Below, in pieces: positions 52,589 through 61,048 of a stretch of 64,000 nucleotides of DNA. Location: positions 1 through 64,000 of the forward strand of contig NZ_QAXS01000009.1 in the NCBI RefSeq assembly GCF_003053565.1, given 5' to 3'. The position numbers and the translations under genes were made by a program. The DNA comes from Halanaerobium saccharolyticum. GTDB taxonomy: Bacteria > Bacillota > Halanaerobiia > Halanaerobiales > Halanaerobiaceae. Under the pieces are notes generated by a model. The model had not been told where the DNA came from, did not search any database, and saw nothing but the letters and a program-made list of their open reading frames with translations. Within the stretch, counting starts at the first letter, position 1. Each line of letters starts with the position of its first letter.

Positions 52589-53334
52589 CTAAAAGAACAG
52601 GGTAAAGCAACCGAACATTTACCGCAGACATCAGTCAGAACTGACTCAGGATGAATTTCATCATTTTCTGAAAGCAGTTCATAACATAAATGGCGGTCAA
52701 ATGAATCAGCCTGCAGTGAGCCATTGACACAGCGGTCAACACATTGACTGCAGTTAAAACCAGCCTTATTGAGGCATCTTTCCTCTTCTCTCCGCTCTGA
52801 GGCTGCAAGTTTCAAATCAGTAACTATAGTTCCTATTCGACCTGCACAGCCCTTTTCGGTGATCAACATGTTATTCAGTCCAAAAGTTCCAAGTCCTGCT
52901 ACATAAGCGGCATGCCGGTGAGACCAGTCACTGATTAACCTTTCCTTATCAAAATTATTGGTGGCTGCGATGAGACTTGCCTGATAGCCCTTTTCTGACA
53001 GCTCGTCTTTTAAATGCTGATTTAATTCTGCGATCAGCTGATTTGTTTCTATATATGCTTTTGCCCACTGATGTGAGCTGTATTTTCCTTCAATATTTGA
53101 GTTAGCAATTTCTTCAGCGAAAGGAATAAAATACGCGATCACTGTTCTGGCATCAGTCATTATATCTTCAGGCATTAAGTGATCCTCTGAAACAACCTTT
53201 TTTAGTTGATTAAACATTGGATCAGCCGCAGCTGCATATTTAATTACCGGCTCTTTCCAACTGCTCTCTATATCATCTTTCTGCTGATAGTTAGCTATAA
53301 AGTTTTGAATTGAATTTTCAATTTCCTGCTTCAA
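52576..53334 (-). CDS. Double [4Fe-4S] protein, epoxyqueuosine-reductase-like
   Basis: 252-aa soluble protein with a QueG-like layout: an N-terminal DUF1730-like domain (ADPMFNQLKKVV, DARTVIAYFIPF, SHRHAAYVAGLGTFGLNNMLITEKGCAGRIGTIVTDL) and a C-terminal ferredoxin-like part with cysteines in CLNKAGFNCSQCVDRCVNGSL and DVCGKCSVALPCSF. It lacks the HEAT-like C-terminus of true QueG, so it belongs to the shorter sister family of unassigned Fe-S reductases. The best start is a TTG at 53334, six bases after GGAAGG. The divergent gene at 53511 also encodes a two-cluster Fe-S protein. Confidence 0.8.
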   Translation of the reverse strand: MKQEIENSIQNFIANYQQKDDIESSWKEPVIKYAAAADPMFNQLKKVVSEDHLMPEDIMTDARTVIAYFIPFAEEIANSNIEGKYSSHQWAKAYIETNQLIAELNQHLKDELSEKGYQASLIAATNNFDKERLISDWSHRHAAYVAGLGTFGLNNMLITEKGCAGRIGTIVTDLKLAASERREEERCLNKAGFNCSQCVDRCVNGSLQADSFDRHLCYELLSENDEIHPESVLTDVCGKCSVALPCSFSSPV

Positions 53335-53510
53335 ATTATCCCTTCCTTTCTCTTTCAAATATTAATTCCTGGGTGCTTTAACAATTAAGTAAGCTCTGAT
53401 TTGAATTATATCACAATAACAGTCAATTTAAAATTTAAAGCAATTTCAAATAAATAAAGGGAAATCTTTCACCATTGTTTAATTATATATTAAGAAAGCA
53501 GGTGAATATT

Positions 53511-54761
53511 TTGTCACATAAAACAGCAAAATCAGCCTATAAAAATCTTGAAGAACGATTAAATCAATTTCCTCAGGGAGCACCACCATCTAAAACTTTA
53601 TACAAAATTTTATCAATACTTTTCAGTGAAAAAGAGGCAGAAATAGTAGCCCAGCTGCCGGTAAAACCCTTTACTGTTGAAAAAGCAGCTAAAATTTTAA
53701 AGATGGATCAGGTAAAAACAGAAAATATTCTGGATGAACTGGCAGGGAGGGCAATCCTGCTTGATTCTAAAGATCAGGGTGTTAAAAAATATATTCTGCC
53801 GCCACCAATGGCTGGTTTTTTCGAATTTTCAATGATGAGAACCAGACAGGATATTAATCAAAAACTGCTGGCAGAATTATATCATCAATATTTAAATGTG
53901 GAAGAAGATTTTATTAAAGACCTATTTTTAGCCAGTGAAACCAAACTGGGCCGGGTCTATGTTAATGAAGAAGTATTATTAAAAGATAATATGGTCCATA
54001 TTCTGGATTTTGAAAAGGCAAGCCACATTATAGAAAGTGCTGAAGATATAGGTATTAGTACCTGTTACTGCCGGCATAAAATGCACCACCTTGATCAGGC
54101 CTGTGATGCTCCACTTGATATCTGCATGACTTTTAATAATACTGCTGATTCTTTAATCAGACATGATCATGCACGTCGTGTTGACAGTTCTGAGTGTCTG
54201 GAGCTCCTCCATCAGGCTTATGAGCACGGGCTCGTTCAGTGTGGAGAAAATGTGCGTGAGAGCCCTACTTTTATCTGCAACTGCTGCGGCTGCTGCTGTG
54301 AGGCTCTCCTGGCAGCTAAAAAGTTCGGAAATTTACACCCTGTGCAGACAACTCATTATCTGCCTCAGATTAATTATCAAAGCTGTCTTGACTGCGGCAA
54401 ATGTATTGAGGCCTGTCCAATCGATGCAATCTCCAGAGAAGGTGAAAAAATTGTGATTGATAATGACATCTGTCTGGGCTGTGGTGTCTGTGTTAGATCC
54501 TGTCCCAACAGCTCCTTAAGTCTGCAGCGGCGTGAGGAAGAAATTATAACTCCTGTAAATTCAGTCCACAGAACTGTTATGATGGCAATTGAAAGAGGAA
54601 AACTTGCCAATCTAATTTTTGATAATCAGGCTTTCGGCAGCCACCGGGCAATGGCAGCTGTAGTCTCAGCTATCTTAAAACTGCCTCCAATTAAACAGGC
54701 AATGGCCAGCCGACAGCTTAAGTCACGCTATTTAGAAAAGATAATTAAGAAATTAGCTTAA
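53511..54761 (+). CDS. 4Fe-4S dicluster protein with N-terminal winged-helix region
   Basis: 416-aa cytoplasmic Fe-S protein. The first ~90 residues look like a winged helix (LPVKPFTVEKAAKILKMDQVKTENILDELAGRAILLDS). The middle has cysteine-rich ISTCYCRHKMHHLDQACDAP and FICNCCGCCCEALLAAKKF. Then comes a bacterial ferredoxin domain with two full cluster motifs, CLDCGKCIEACPIDAI and CLGCGVCVRSCPNSSLSL. Such proteins transfer electrons to unknown partners. I start it at the TTG at 53511, five bases after AGGTGA; the frame is open to 53475. It is divergent from the QueG-like gene and followed by a terminator. Confidence 0.82.
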   Translation: MSHKTAKSAYKNLEERLNQFPQGAPPSKTLYKILSILFSEKEAEIVAQLPVKPFTVEKAAKILKMDQVKTENILDELAGRAILLDSKDQGVKKYILPPPMAGFFEFSMMRTRQDINQKLLAELYHQYLNVEEDFIKDLFLASETKLGRVYVNEEVLLKDNMVHILDFEKASHIIESAEDIGISTCYCRHKMHHLDQACDAPLDICMTFNNTADSLIRHDHARRVDSSECLELLHQAYEHGLVQCGENVRESPTFICNCCGCCCEALLAAKKFGNLHPVQTTHYLPQINYQSCLDCGKCIEACPIDAISREGEKIVIDNDICLGCGVCVRSCPNSSLSLQRREEEIITPVNSVHRTVMMAIERGKLANLIFDNQAFGSHRAMAAVVSAILKLPPIKQAMASRQLKSRYLEKIIKKLA

Positions 54762-54804
54762 ATTATTAGTTTAAATTTAATCTTCAATAAAATAACATCA
54801 GAAA

Positions 54805-54835
54805 AAAAGAGGCTGCATATTTAGCAGCCTCTTTT
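54805..54835. terminator. Bidirectional terminator
   Basis: Twelve-base stem AAAAGAGGCTGC/GCAGCCTCTTTT with a short loop, after the Fe-S protein gene. Confidence 0.88.
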
Positions 54836-54897
54836 AATAGTTAATTTTTTAGTTCATGTTAATTTCTATATACAAAATAAATTCTAAATATATCGAA

Positions 54898-55260
54898 TCA
54901 GAAATTTAAGCTATCGGTTAGTTCTTCTAAAGAATCATAATTTCTTATAGCTGATTTAATTTCTTTTAGTTTATCATAATCATCTATTTTTTTTATATCC
55001 TGTACAATTTTTTTAGTGGATAATCCAAATTTCAACTCAAGTGCAAACTCAATCATCTCATGCATACTTTCTATTTTTCCTTCTTCTCTTCCTTCTTCTT
55101 TTCCATCATGATAAATTTTCTCTGCTATAGTCATAATTACAGCACTCCCTTCAGCTGAAATCTTTTTGGACTTTTGATCCAACTCGTTTAAAGAAATTTC
55201 TTCTCCAATATTTAAAATATACTTCACAACAGTTTCAATATATTGATTAGAGAGTTTGCA
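54898..55260 (-). pseudogene. C-terminal remnant of an Rpn-family nuclease / putative transposase
   Basis: The frame reads KLSNQYIETVVKYILNIGEE and on through ISLNELDQKSKKIS, AVIMTIAEKIYHDGKEEGREEGKIES and a helical tail. This is the C-terminal third of Rpn/YhgA-like (PD-(D/E)XK) proteins, where VMTIAE-x-x-x-x-x-G-x-E-x-G is a hallmark. The nuclease core is missing: an in-frame stop shared with the esterase stop codon lies immediately upstream at 55261. A GTG at 55227 could in principle start a 109-aa protein, but no ribosome binding site is seen. I regard it as a decayed mobile-type gene. Confidence 0.75.
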
Positions 55261-56304
55261 TTATTTTTTCACTATTTTAATTTTTTTACGAGCTCTGTAA
55301 CCAAAAAATTTGAACTCCACTTCTGCTCTGCCAGTTTTTCTGGGAGTTAGAACTCCATTTCCATTAATTTTTAAGACCTCTGGCTTGAGTGATTTAAATT
55401 CTCCCTCCAGGGCTGTCATCTTAAAACTGCTGTCAAAAGTTACAATTGGGTTGATTCTTTTTTTAGCGCCCTTAAGAGTTATCTTTTTACTGCCAATCAG
55501 TTCAATTTTTTTAATTTCTCCAATATCTCCGTAAAAATAGAGTAAGGGGCAGTGGACCCTGGCCGCCCAGGCTTTTTCGCTGTGTTTAGCTCCAGGCACC
55601 TGATAGTAGATTAAATCGAGATTTAAATCGGTTTTTAAATGTTTTAGTTCAGAAATTACCTTCTCAGTAAAAGACATAAACCTTCCTTCTGCCTCACCTG
55701 TATCCAGCCAGATTTTAGAATTAAGGTTCTGATATTTATAGGAGTTAATCTTTTCAATAGGAGAAGTTTTTCCCCACCAGAAAGATGGTGACATAACGGC
55801 GAGCTTTGAAAAGAGATCAGTTCTTCTTAAACCGATATTGAAAGTAACGAGACCTCCCATTGAAGATCCCATTAAAGCTGTGTTTTCTGGCCCCTCTTTA
55901 ATCCTATAATGTTCAGCAATAAAAGGCATCAATTCCCTAACTAAAAATTTCTCATAATCAAAACCGTGAGCTTTAACTTTTTTTCCCTGATAAAAGCCGT
56001 CCTGATGAGCGTATTCACTCAGCCTCTCTTCACCCATATTATCGACAGCCACAATGATTATTTCTTCTATTAAATTTTCCTTAATTAACTTTTCAGCAGT
56101 CTGATGGAGCAGCCAGGAATCACCAGAAAAAGATTCTTTGCCGTGAAAAACATTCTGGCCGTCGTGAACATATAAGACCGGGTAATCTTTATTTTTCTGC
56201 GTCGAGTAAGAGGGCGGTAAATAAATTCTTATCTTTCTCTCATTAGCCAGCACCTCAGAATAAAAATCTTCAATTATTTTTATATCTATCTTTTCTTTTA
56301 GCAT
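55261..56304 (-). CDS. Esterase (alpha/beta hydrolase, EsD/Fes-like) with C-terminal beta domain
   Basis: 347-aa hydrolase. The start ANERKIRIYLPPSYSTQKNKDYPVLYVHDGQNVF is typical of the putative-esterase family. The nucleophile is S148 in ALMGSSMGGLVTFNIG, and the histidine is in GAKHSEKAWAARV near residue 237. About residues 255-347 form a beta-rich Ig-like extension ending in a basic tail, not found in the core family. No signal peptide is seen. The start is the ATG at 56304 seven bases after GAGGAG. It is the last gene of a three-gene cluster with another esterase and an ATP-grasp ligase. Confidence 0.85.
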   Translation of the reverse strand: MLKEKIDIKIIEDFYSEVLANERKIRIYLPPSYSTQKNKDYPVLYVHDGQNVFHGKESFSGDSWLLHQTAEKLIKENLIEEIIIVAVDNMGEERLSEYAHQDGFYQGKKVKAHGFDYEKFLVRELMPFIAEHYRIKEGPENTALMGSSMGGLVTFNIGLRRTDLFSKLAVMSPSFWWGKTSPIEKINSYKYQNLNSKIWLDTGEAEGRFMSFTEKVISELKHLKTDLNLDLIYYQVPGAKHSEKAWAARVHCPLLYFYGDIGEIKKIELIGSKKITLKGAKKRINPIVTFDSSFKMTALEGEFKSLKPEVLKINGNGVLTPRKTGRAEVEFKFFGYRARKKIKIVKK

Positions 56305-56380
56305 GCACAAACTCCTCTGCCAGCAATTATTATCAATTCTTTGGTTTTCATAATCCAATATTCATTTAAATTATTGACAA

Positions 56381-57133
56381 TTAAATAATTCCTTCCTCTT
56401 TAAGTTTCCCCAAAAAGTAAGGCATCTGCTCTCTCCATCCTGTCCAGTCATGATCTACATCATAACCCCAGTAATCAAACCAGGCAGGAATATCTTTTTC
56501 AGCCAGAATTGTATCTAAAAGTCTGGTGTCCCTTAAAGTATCTTCCTCCCACCTGCCCTGACCGGCACAGACAATTAACTTATTTTTCCGATAGTGGTTG
56601 AGATACCAGTCATCTTCAAGTTCTCTTAGATAATCAACCGGGGAATTTAAATAAACCTCAGTATCCATATAACCACCGGTAAAAAATCTGGCATCATAAA
56701 TTCCGCTTAAGGCAACAGCAGTGTCAAAGGCATCAGGGTGCTTAAAGTAAAAATTAACTGCATGATAGGCTCCCATACTGCAGCCGGTGGTAATTACCCC
56801 TCCCTGCCAGTTGGAGTGGTATTTAATCAGAGGCAGCAGTTCATCCACAATATACTGATCATAGCTGTTGTGGATTACTGCCTTATCATGGGAGTGCATT
56901 CCATAATTAAGCCAGGAATCAGAATCAACACTGCTGGCTGCATAAACTGTTATTTCACCATTTTCAATAAAAGGCCAGATGGCATCAATCATGCCAAAAT
57001 CTTCATATTCATGAAAACTGCCGCCGGATGAAGGAAAAACAAGCATCGGTTTTCCTCCGTGACCGTAGATTTTAAATGGCATCTCTCTATTTAAATTTGA
57101 ACTGTAAAAACTTCTGTATTCTATCTTCATCAT
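56381..57133 (-). CDS. Esterase-family alpha/beta hydrolase
   Basis: 250-aa hydrolase of the same broad esterase family: MPFKIYGHGGKPMLVFPSSGGSFHEYEDFGMI at the start, the nucleophile S119 in VITTGCSMGAYHAVNFYFKHP, and a histidine in YDVDHDWTGWREQMPYF at the C-terminus. It has no signal peptide and no extra domain. It lies between the ATP-grasp gene (27 bases upstream) and the second esterase gene (76 bases downstream), all on the minus strand. Substrate unknown. Confidence 0.85.
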   Translation of the reverse strand: MMKIEYRSFYSSNLNREMPFKIYGHGGKPMLVFPSSGGSFHEYEDFGMIDAIWPFIENGEITVYAASSVDSDSWLNYGMHSHDKAVIHNSYDQYIVDELLPLIKYHSNWQGGVITTGCSMGAYHAVNFYFKHPDAFDTAVALSGIYDARFFTGGYMDTEVYLNSPVDYLRELEDDWYLNHYRKNKLIVCAGQGRWEEDTLRDTRLLDTILAEKDIPAWFDYWGYDVDHDWTGWREQMPYFLGKLKEEGII

Positions 57134-57160
57134 AGTCCCTACTTTCTCTGCAAAAAATCA

Positions 57161-58321
57161 TTAATACTTATCTACTGCATATTTAACTACTTTTTTACCC
57201 TGCTCTAAATCTTTAGTTCTCAAGATGATTCCGTAATCTCCAATAGCCGGAGCTAAAATGGGAGAAATTGGCTCATGCAGAACTATATAATCTCCATAAT
57301 TGTTTAAAATATCTTCTAAAGAATGTTTGTAATTGATAAAATTCTTGCGGCCGATATAAAAGCAGTTATATTTTCGACTGATATCTTCATTAAAACTTCC
57401 CTGAACGACAAGCTCCGCATAGGCTTTATAAATATTGATATCATTAGCATAATTAAACATATCAAGGGTCAGGCCACCCGGAGGACGCATATTAACCTCG
57501 AGAGCAACAATTTTACCGTCAGCAAGCTTAAAATATTCAAAGTGAAAAAACCTTTCCTTAATTTTAAAAGCCTGAGCTGTTTTCATACCTGCCTCCACTA
57601 TATCTTCAGGCAGCTCACGCGGTATATAATAATACATATCAAGCCCCTCATTAACAGTTTCCATAATTCCACCCTTATAAACCATCGACGAGGAAAACAC
57701 AATCTCTCCATTTTGATCTGTCAGACCATCAAAGGTGTGGATTTTACCTTCGATATATTCTTCCATAATATAATCAAGATCCAGTTTATTATTGAAAAAA
57801 TTCAGCAGCTCATCGTGATTGTTAATTTTAAAAGTTTCGGATGCTCCTACACCACTGTCAGGTTTAACAACCACCGGGTAGTCAACCTCAGCAATAAATT
57901 CTTCTGCTTCCTGCAGACTATTAACAACCCTACCCCTAGCGGTATTTAGCCCTGCCTGATTAAAGACCTCTTTCATTTTTGATTTGTACTTCATCGCTTC
58001 AATCTCATCAATTTTTAAACCCTGAACATTAAAATCAGTTCTCAAACGGGCATCTTTCTCCAGCCAGTGCTCATTATTTGACTCAATCCGATCAATTTTT
58101 CCATACTTATGGGTAAAATATCCGCAGGCTTTAAGCAGCTGCGAATAGTCCTCCATATTATCAACTCTATAATATTCTGTCAGAGAATCTCTCAGCTCAC
58201 TTCTCATTTCTGAATAGGCCATGTCGCCAATTCCGAGCACATTGACCCCGGCATTTTTTAGCTCCACACAGAAATTATAAAAATTGTTTGGAAAATATGG
58301 TGATATAAATACAAAATTCAT
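57161..58321 (-). CDS. ATP-grasp ligase (carboxylate-amine/thiol ligase type)
   Basis: 386-aa cytoplasmic ATP-grasp enzyme. The N-terminal preATP-grasp domain (MNFVFISPYFPNNFYNFCVELKNAGVNVLGIGD) is followed by the ATP-grasp core: DYPVVVKPDSGVGASETFKI (ATP-binding lysine and glycine loop), LDYIMEEYIEGKIHTFDGL, and VALEVNMRPPGGLTLDMFNYAND, whose E and N bind Mg2+. It would activate a carboxylate as acyl-phosphate and join it to an amine or similar group. AAAGGAATGATCAT precedes the ATG. It is first in a cluster with two esterase-fold genes. The product is unknown. Confidence 0.88.
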   Translation of the reverse strand: MNFVFISPYFPNNFYNFCVELKNAGVNVLGIGDMAYSEMRSELRDSLTEYYRVDNMEDYSQLLKACGYFTHKYGKIDRIESNNEHWLEKDARLRTDFNVQGLKIDEIEAMKYKSKMKEVFNQAGLNTARGRVVNSLQEAEEFIAEVDYPVVVKPDSGVGASETFKINNHDELLNFFNNKLDLDYIMEEYIEGKIHTFDGLTDQNGEIVFSSSMVYKGGIMETVNEGLDMYYYIPRELPEDIVEAGMKTAQAFKIKERFFHFEYFKLADGKIVALEVNMRPPGGLTLDMFNYANDINIYKAYAELVVQGSFNEDISRKYNCFYIGRKNFINYKHSLEDILNNYGDYIVLHEPISPILAPAIGDYGIILRTKDLEQGKKVVKYAVDKY

Positions 58322-58431
58322 ATGATCATTCCTTTCTCTACTCTACTTCTCTAATTCTCATTAGCTAAATTCATAATTATTCTTAATAAGTTAATTTATT
58401 GTACCATTAAAATCAGCAGTTGTAAACCTAC

Positions 58432-59124
58432 TTACTCCTTATTCTGATAACCATCCTGAAAGTTAGTGTGCAGATGATTGCAGTCACAAAATGGTTTATT
58501 TTTCGATTCTCCACAGCGGCAGAGGGCGACAGAATTTCTTGGCTCATAAATTTCTCCAGCAGCCGACTCGATTTCTATGCCGCCTTTTACAATAATTGCT
58601 GAACTGACCTTTTTTTCTGGATCCTGAAGCACCCAGATTTCAGGTTCTAAATCTGCTTCTAAAACTTCTCCCTCTTTACTGACAGCTGTCAACCTCCCTG
58701 CCAGACATTCTCCAGCAGATTTAATCACAAGTTCACGCTCTTCTTTTTTGTCTGATTCCTCTAACAATTCCCAGGTGCTTCCCTTTTCGGTATGGCAGAA
58801 GCGTAAAAAAGCACAGCGGTCATCATCCATTAAATCGATCTCTTTTCCCGGCAGCAGTTCTGCCCGCTCATCATATTTTTCCTTAGATGCAGTTTCCTGA
58901 CCATCAAAGTCAATCTCTTTATGTCTGCCATCACAAAAGGGATGGTCTTTACTTTTACCGCAGCGGCAGAGACTGTAGGTTTCTTTTTGAGGTAGTTTGC
59001 GTCCTTCTCGATATTCATAGTGCTTACCAACAGGAGTTATAATTTTTTCTTTCAGCTGCACCGACGCAAAAACACAGTAGGGACCATCTTTAATAATTTT
59101 AATTCTCATTTTTTTATCTGTCAT
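58432..59124 (-). CDS. Double CDGSH iron-sulfur protein
   Basis: 230-aa protein with two CDGSH [2Fe-2S] motifs. The first, YSLCRCGKSKDHPFCDGRHKEIDF (about residues 53-76), is canonical. The second, VALCRCGESKNKPFCDCNHLHTNF (near the C-terminus), has Cys in place of the conserved Gly after CD. Between them is a DUF1271-like region (MDDDRCAFLRFCHTEKGSTWELLEESD ... ECLAGRLTA). Such proteins are soluble redox or cluster-transfer factors. The start is the ATG at 59124 after AAGGTG. Single-gene unit. Confidence 0.9.
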   Translation of the reverse strand: MTDKKMRIKIIKDGPYCVFASVQLKEKIITPVGKHYEYREGRKLPQKETYSLCRCGKSKDHPFCDGRHKEIDFDGQETASKEKYDERAELLPGKEIDLMDDDRCAFLRFCHTEKGSTWELLEESDKKEERELVIKSAGECLAGRLTAVSKEGEVLEADLEPEIWVLQDPEKKVSSAIIVKGGIEIESAAGEIYEPRNSVALCRCGESKNKPFCDCNHLHTNFQDGYQNKE

Positions 59125-59160
59125 TAGTATCACCTTATTTTTATATTTATATATTTGCTA

Positions 59161-59571
59161 CTAAACTTTCTGCTCAATTTCTTTAACACACTCGTTTTTT
59201 ATCTCAGCTACCAGAGACTGCAGGGCATCAATAACATGGGGCCTGATATCTCCTCCAATCAGCACATACATAATATCATCTCCGACTTCAAGCTGGCCCT
59301 GATTAAGCCAGACTCTGACGTGAAAGATCCCTTCCATCTTCTTCGCTTCAGCTACTGCCTGCTCAACCTTTTTTTGATCATAATCAAATTCCATCCCCTT
59401 AACCTGAGAACCATCATCTATTCCTTCTCTAACCTTTTTTCTCGGAGTCTGGCGCACAGTACCATTATGAACTAAATACATTCCCTCTTCTAATGCTTCT
59501 GGATCAGCTTTTGCTTCTTTAAGCCACTGATCAATAGACGGTGATTTTTTCTTTTTTTGATTTACAGTCAT
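59161..59571 (-). CDS. moaE: MoaE-like molybdopterin synthase large subunit
   Basis: 136-aa protein matching the catalytic subunit of molybdopterin synthase: SIDQWLKEAKADPEALEEGMYLVHNGTVRQTPR, then GMEFDYDQKKVEQAVAEAKKMEGIFHVRVWLNQGQLEVGDDIMYVLIGGDIRPHVIDALQSLVAEIK. The normal partner MoaD, and other moa/moe genes, are not in the window. It stands alone with GGGAGTG before its ATG. Either the other genes lie elsewhere, or this is a stand-alone relative with another role. The family match is good but not perfect at the N-terminus. Confidence 0.72.
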   Translation of the reverse strand: MTVNQKKKKSPSIDQWLKEAKADPEALEEGMYLVHNGTVRQTPRKKVREGIDDGSQVKGMEFDYDQKKVEQAVAEAKKMEGIFHVRVWLNQGQLEVGDDIMYVLIGGDIRPHVIDALQSLVAEIKNECVKEIEQKV

Positions 59572-59620
59572 TTTTAAAACACTCCCTATTAGATTATTTT
59601 TATTTTATTATACATTAAAG

Positions 59621-59646
59621 GTTGACATATGTTCAGAATTAATTAT
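59621..59646 (+). promoter_or_regulatory. Probable nhaC promoter sharing a 15-mer with the NADH-oxidase-like gene
   Basis: GTTGACATATGTTCA (59621-59635) includes a consensus TTGACA -35, with TATATA about 16 bases on as -10. The identical 15-mer forms the -35 region at 37831-37845 (minus strand). The ACATATGT core with TGA/TCA arms resembles ArsR-type operators. Confidence 0.45.
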
Positions 59647-59698
59647 ATAGTGTTATTGACTTCTTGATTTTAAATAGACAAACTTTGGGGGAATCAAA

Positions 59699-61048
59699 AT
59701 GTTAAGCTTTAAACAGGCAGTTATACCTGTGGTCACAATGGCTGTCTTAATACTACTATCGGTTTTATTCTGGGAGGCACCAATCCAGATTGCTCTATTT
59801 TTTGAAATAATGATTATTATTGCCTTAGCTTTGAGCTGGGGTTATAAGTGGCAGGAAATTGAAGAAATGCTTTTTTCCAGCTTTAAAAATATCGGTAATG
59901 TTATCTTAATCTTATTTTTACTGGGAATGATGATTGGTCTCTGGATTGCTGTTGGAACTGTTCCGACAATGATCTACTACGGTTTACAGACAATCAGTCC
60001 TAAATACTTTTTTATTTTATCATTTATCTCGACTTCGCTGGTTTCCATGGCAGTTGGAACCGCTGTGGGGACTGCAAGTACAATTGGACTGGCTCTTATC
60101 AGCATTGCTCAGACAATGGGACTTAATCTGCCCTTAGCTGCAGGAGCAATTATCTCCGGCTCCTATGTTGGTGATAGAATGTCTCCAGTTTCATCGATTG
60201 CGATTATCACAGCTCACAGCTCTGAAGCCAATCTAATGGACATGATTTACCATATGCTTAAAACAGCTGTCTTACCATATTTATTTACTGCTGCAGCCTT
60301 TCTTTTTATTGGCTTGAGCAATTTCTCCAGCCTTAAAGATGCTGCTGATTTAGATTCATTAAGTCAAATGCTGAGCGGCCATTTTCAGGTTTCTTTCTGG
60401 CTCCTGCTGCCGCCAATTTTAATAATTATGCTGGCAGTTCTCAAACTGCCTACTATAATAAATATTGCTTTAAACATTCTCTTTTCTCTATTAATGGGCT
60501 CCTACTTAACTGAAAGAAGCTGGTCAGAACTTTTAAATATTATGTTTAGGGGATTTAATGAGAGAACTGGAACAGTATTTATTGATAATATCCTGGCCCG
60601 TGGTGGTTTAACAAGCATGCTGGAACTGATTTCCTTAATTATTTTTGCTGTACTTTTAGGTGGACTTTTAGAAAAAATGGGAGTTTTAAACAGCCTTTTA
60701 AAACCATTTCTGCACCTGATCAAGGAAAAAATACATCTTATTGCTGTCACTATTTTTTCCGGGATAGTTTCTGCTACCTTAGGCTGCAATCAATTTCTGG
60801 CTGTTTTTTTACCAGCTAAAATGCTTGCTAAAAATTATGACCAGATGAATTTAGAGAGAAAAGATCTGGCCAGGGCCCTGGGCGATTCCGGACTCGTTTT
60901 TTCACCTTTAATCCCCTGGAATGTTAATGCCCTAATGATGACAGCAGTCTTAGGAGTCAGTACAATAGAATATTTTCCCTATGCCTTTTTCCCGCTGCTG
61001 ATGCCGCTATCCAATCTCTTAGTTACTTATTTAGAGGAGAAAAATTAG
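59699..61048 (+). CDS. nhaC: Na+/H+ antiporter, NhaC family
   Basis: 449-aa antiporter of the cytoplasmic membrane with about eleven hydrophobic helices. Family landmarks: GMMIGLWIAVGTVPTMIYYGLQ, SMAVGTAVGTASTIGLALISIAQ, GAIISGSYVGDRMSPVSSIAIITAHSS, and the C-terminal ALGDSGLVFSPLIPWNVNALMMTAVLGVS. Sodium extrusion with proton entry would be central for pH and salt balance in a halophile. The ribosome binding site is GGGGG before the ATG. Its last four bases overlap the end of the convergent gene at 61045. Confidence 0.93.
   Translation: MLSFKQAVIPVVTMAVLILLSVLFWEAPIQIALFFEIMIIIALALSWGYKWQEIEEMLFSSFKNIGNVILILFLLGMMIGLWIAVGTVPTMIYYGLQTISPKYFFILSFISTSLVSMAVGTAVGTASTIGLALISIAQTMGLNLPLAAGAIISGSYVGDRMSPVSSIAIITAHSSEANLMDMIYHMLKTAVLPYLFTAAAFLFIGLSNFSSLKDAADLDSLSQMLSGHFQVSFWLLLPPILIIMLAVLKLPTIINIALNILFSLLMGSYLTERSWSELLNIMFRGFNERTGTVFIDNILARGGLTSMLELISLIIFAVLLGGLLEKMGVLNSLLKPFLHLIKEKIHLIAVTIFSGIVSATLGCNQFLAVFLPAKMLAKNYDQMNLERKDLARALGDSGLVFSPLIPWNVNALMMTAVLGVSTIEYFPYAFFPLLMPLSNLLVTYLEEKN

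Noticed and set aside
57323-57949. 208-aa plus-strand frame inside the ATP-grasp gene
   Set aside because: It is fully antisense to a well-supported ATP-grasp enzyme, has no family resemblance and no ribosome binding site.
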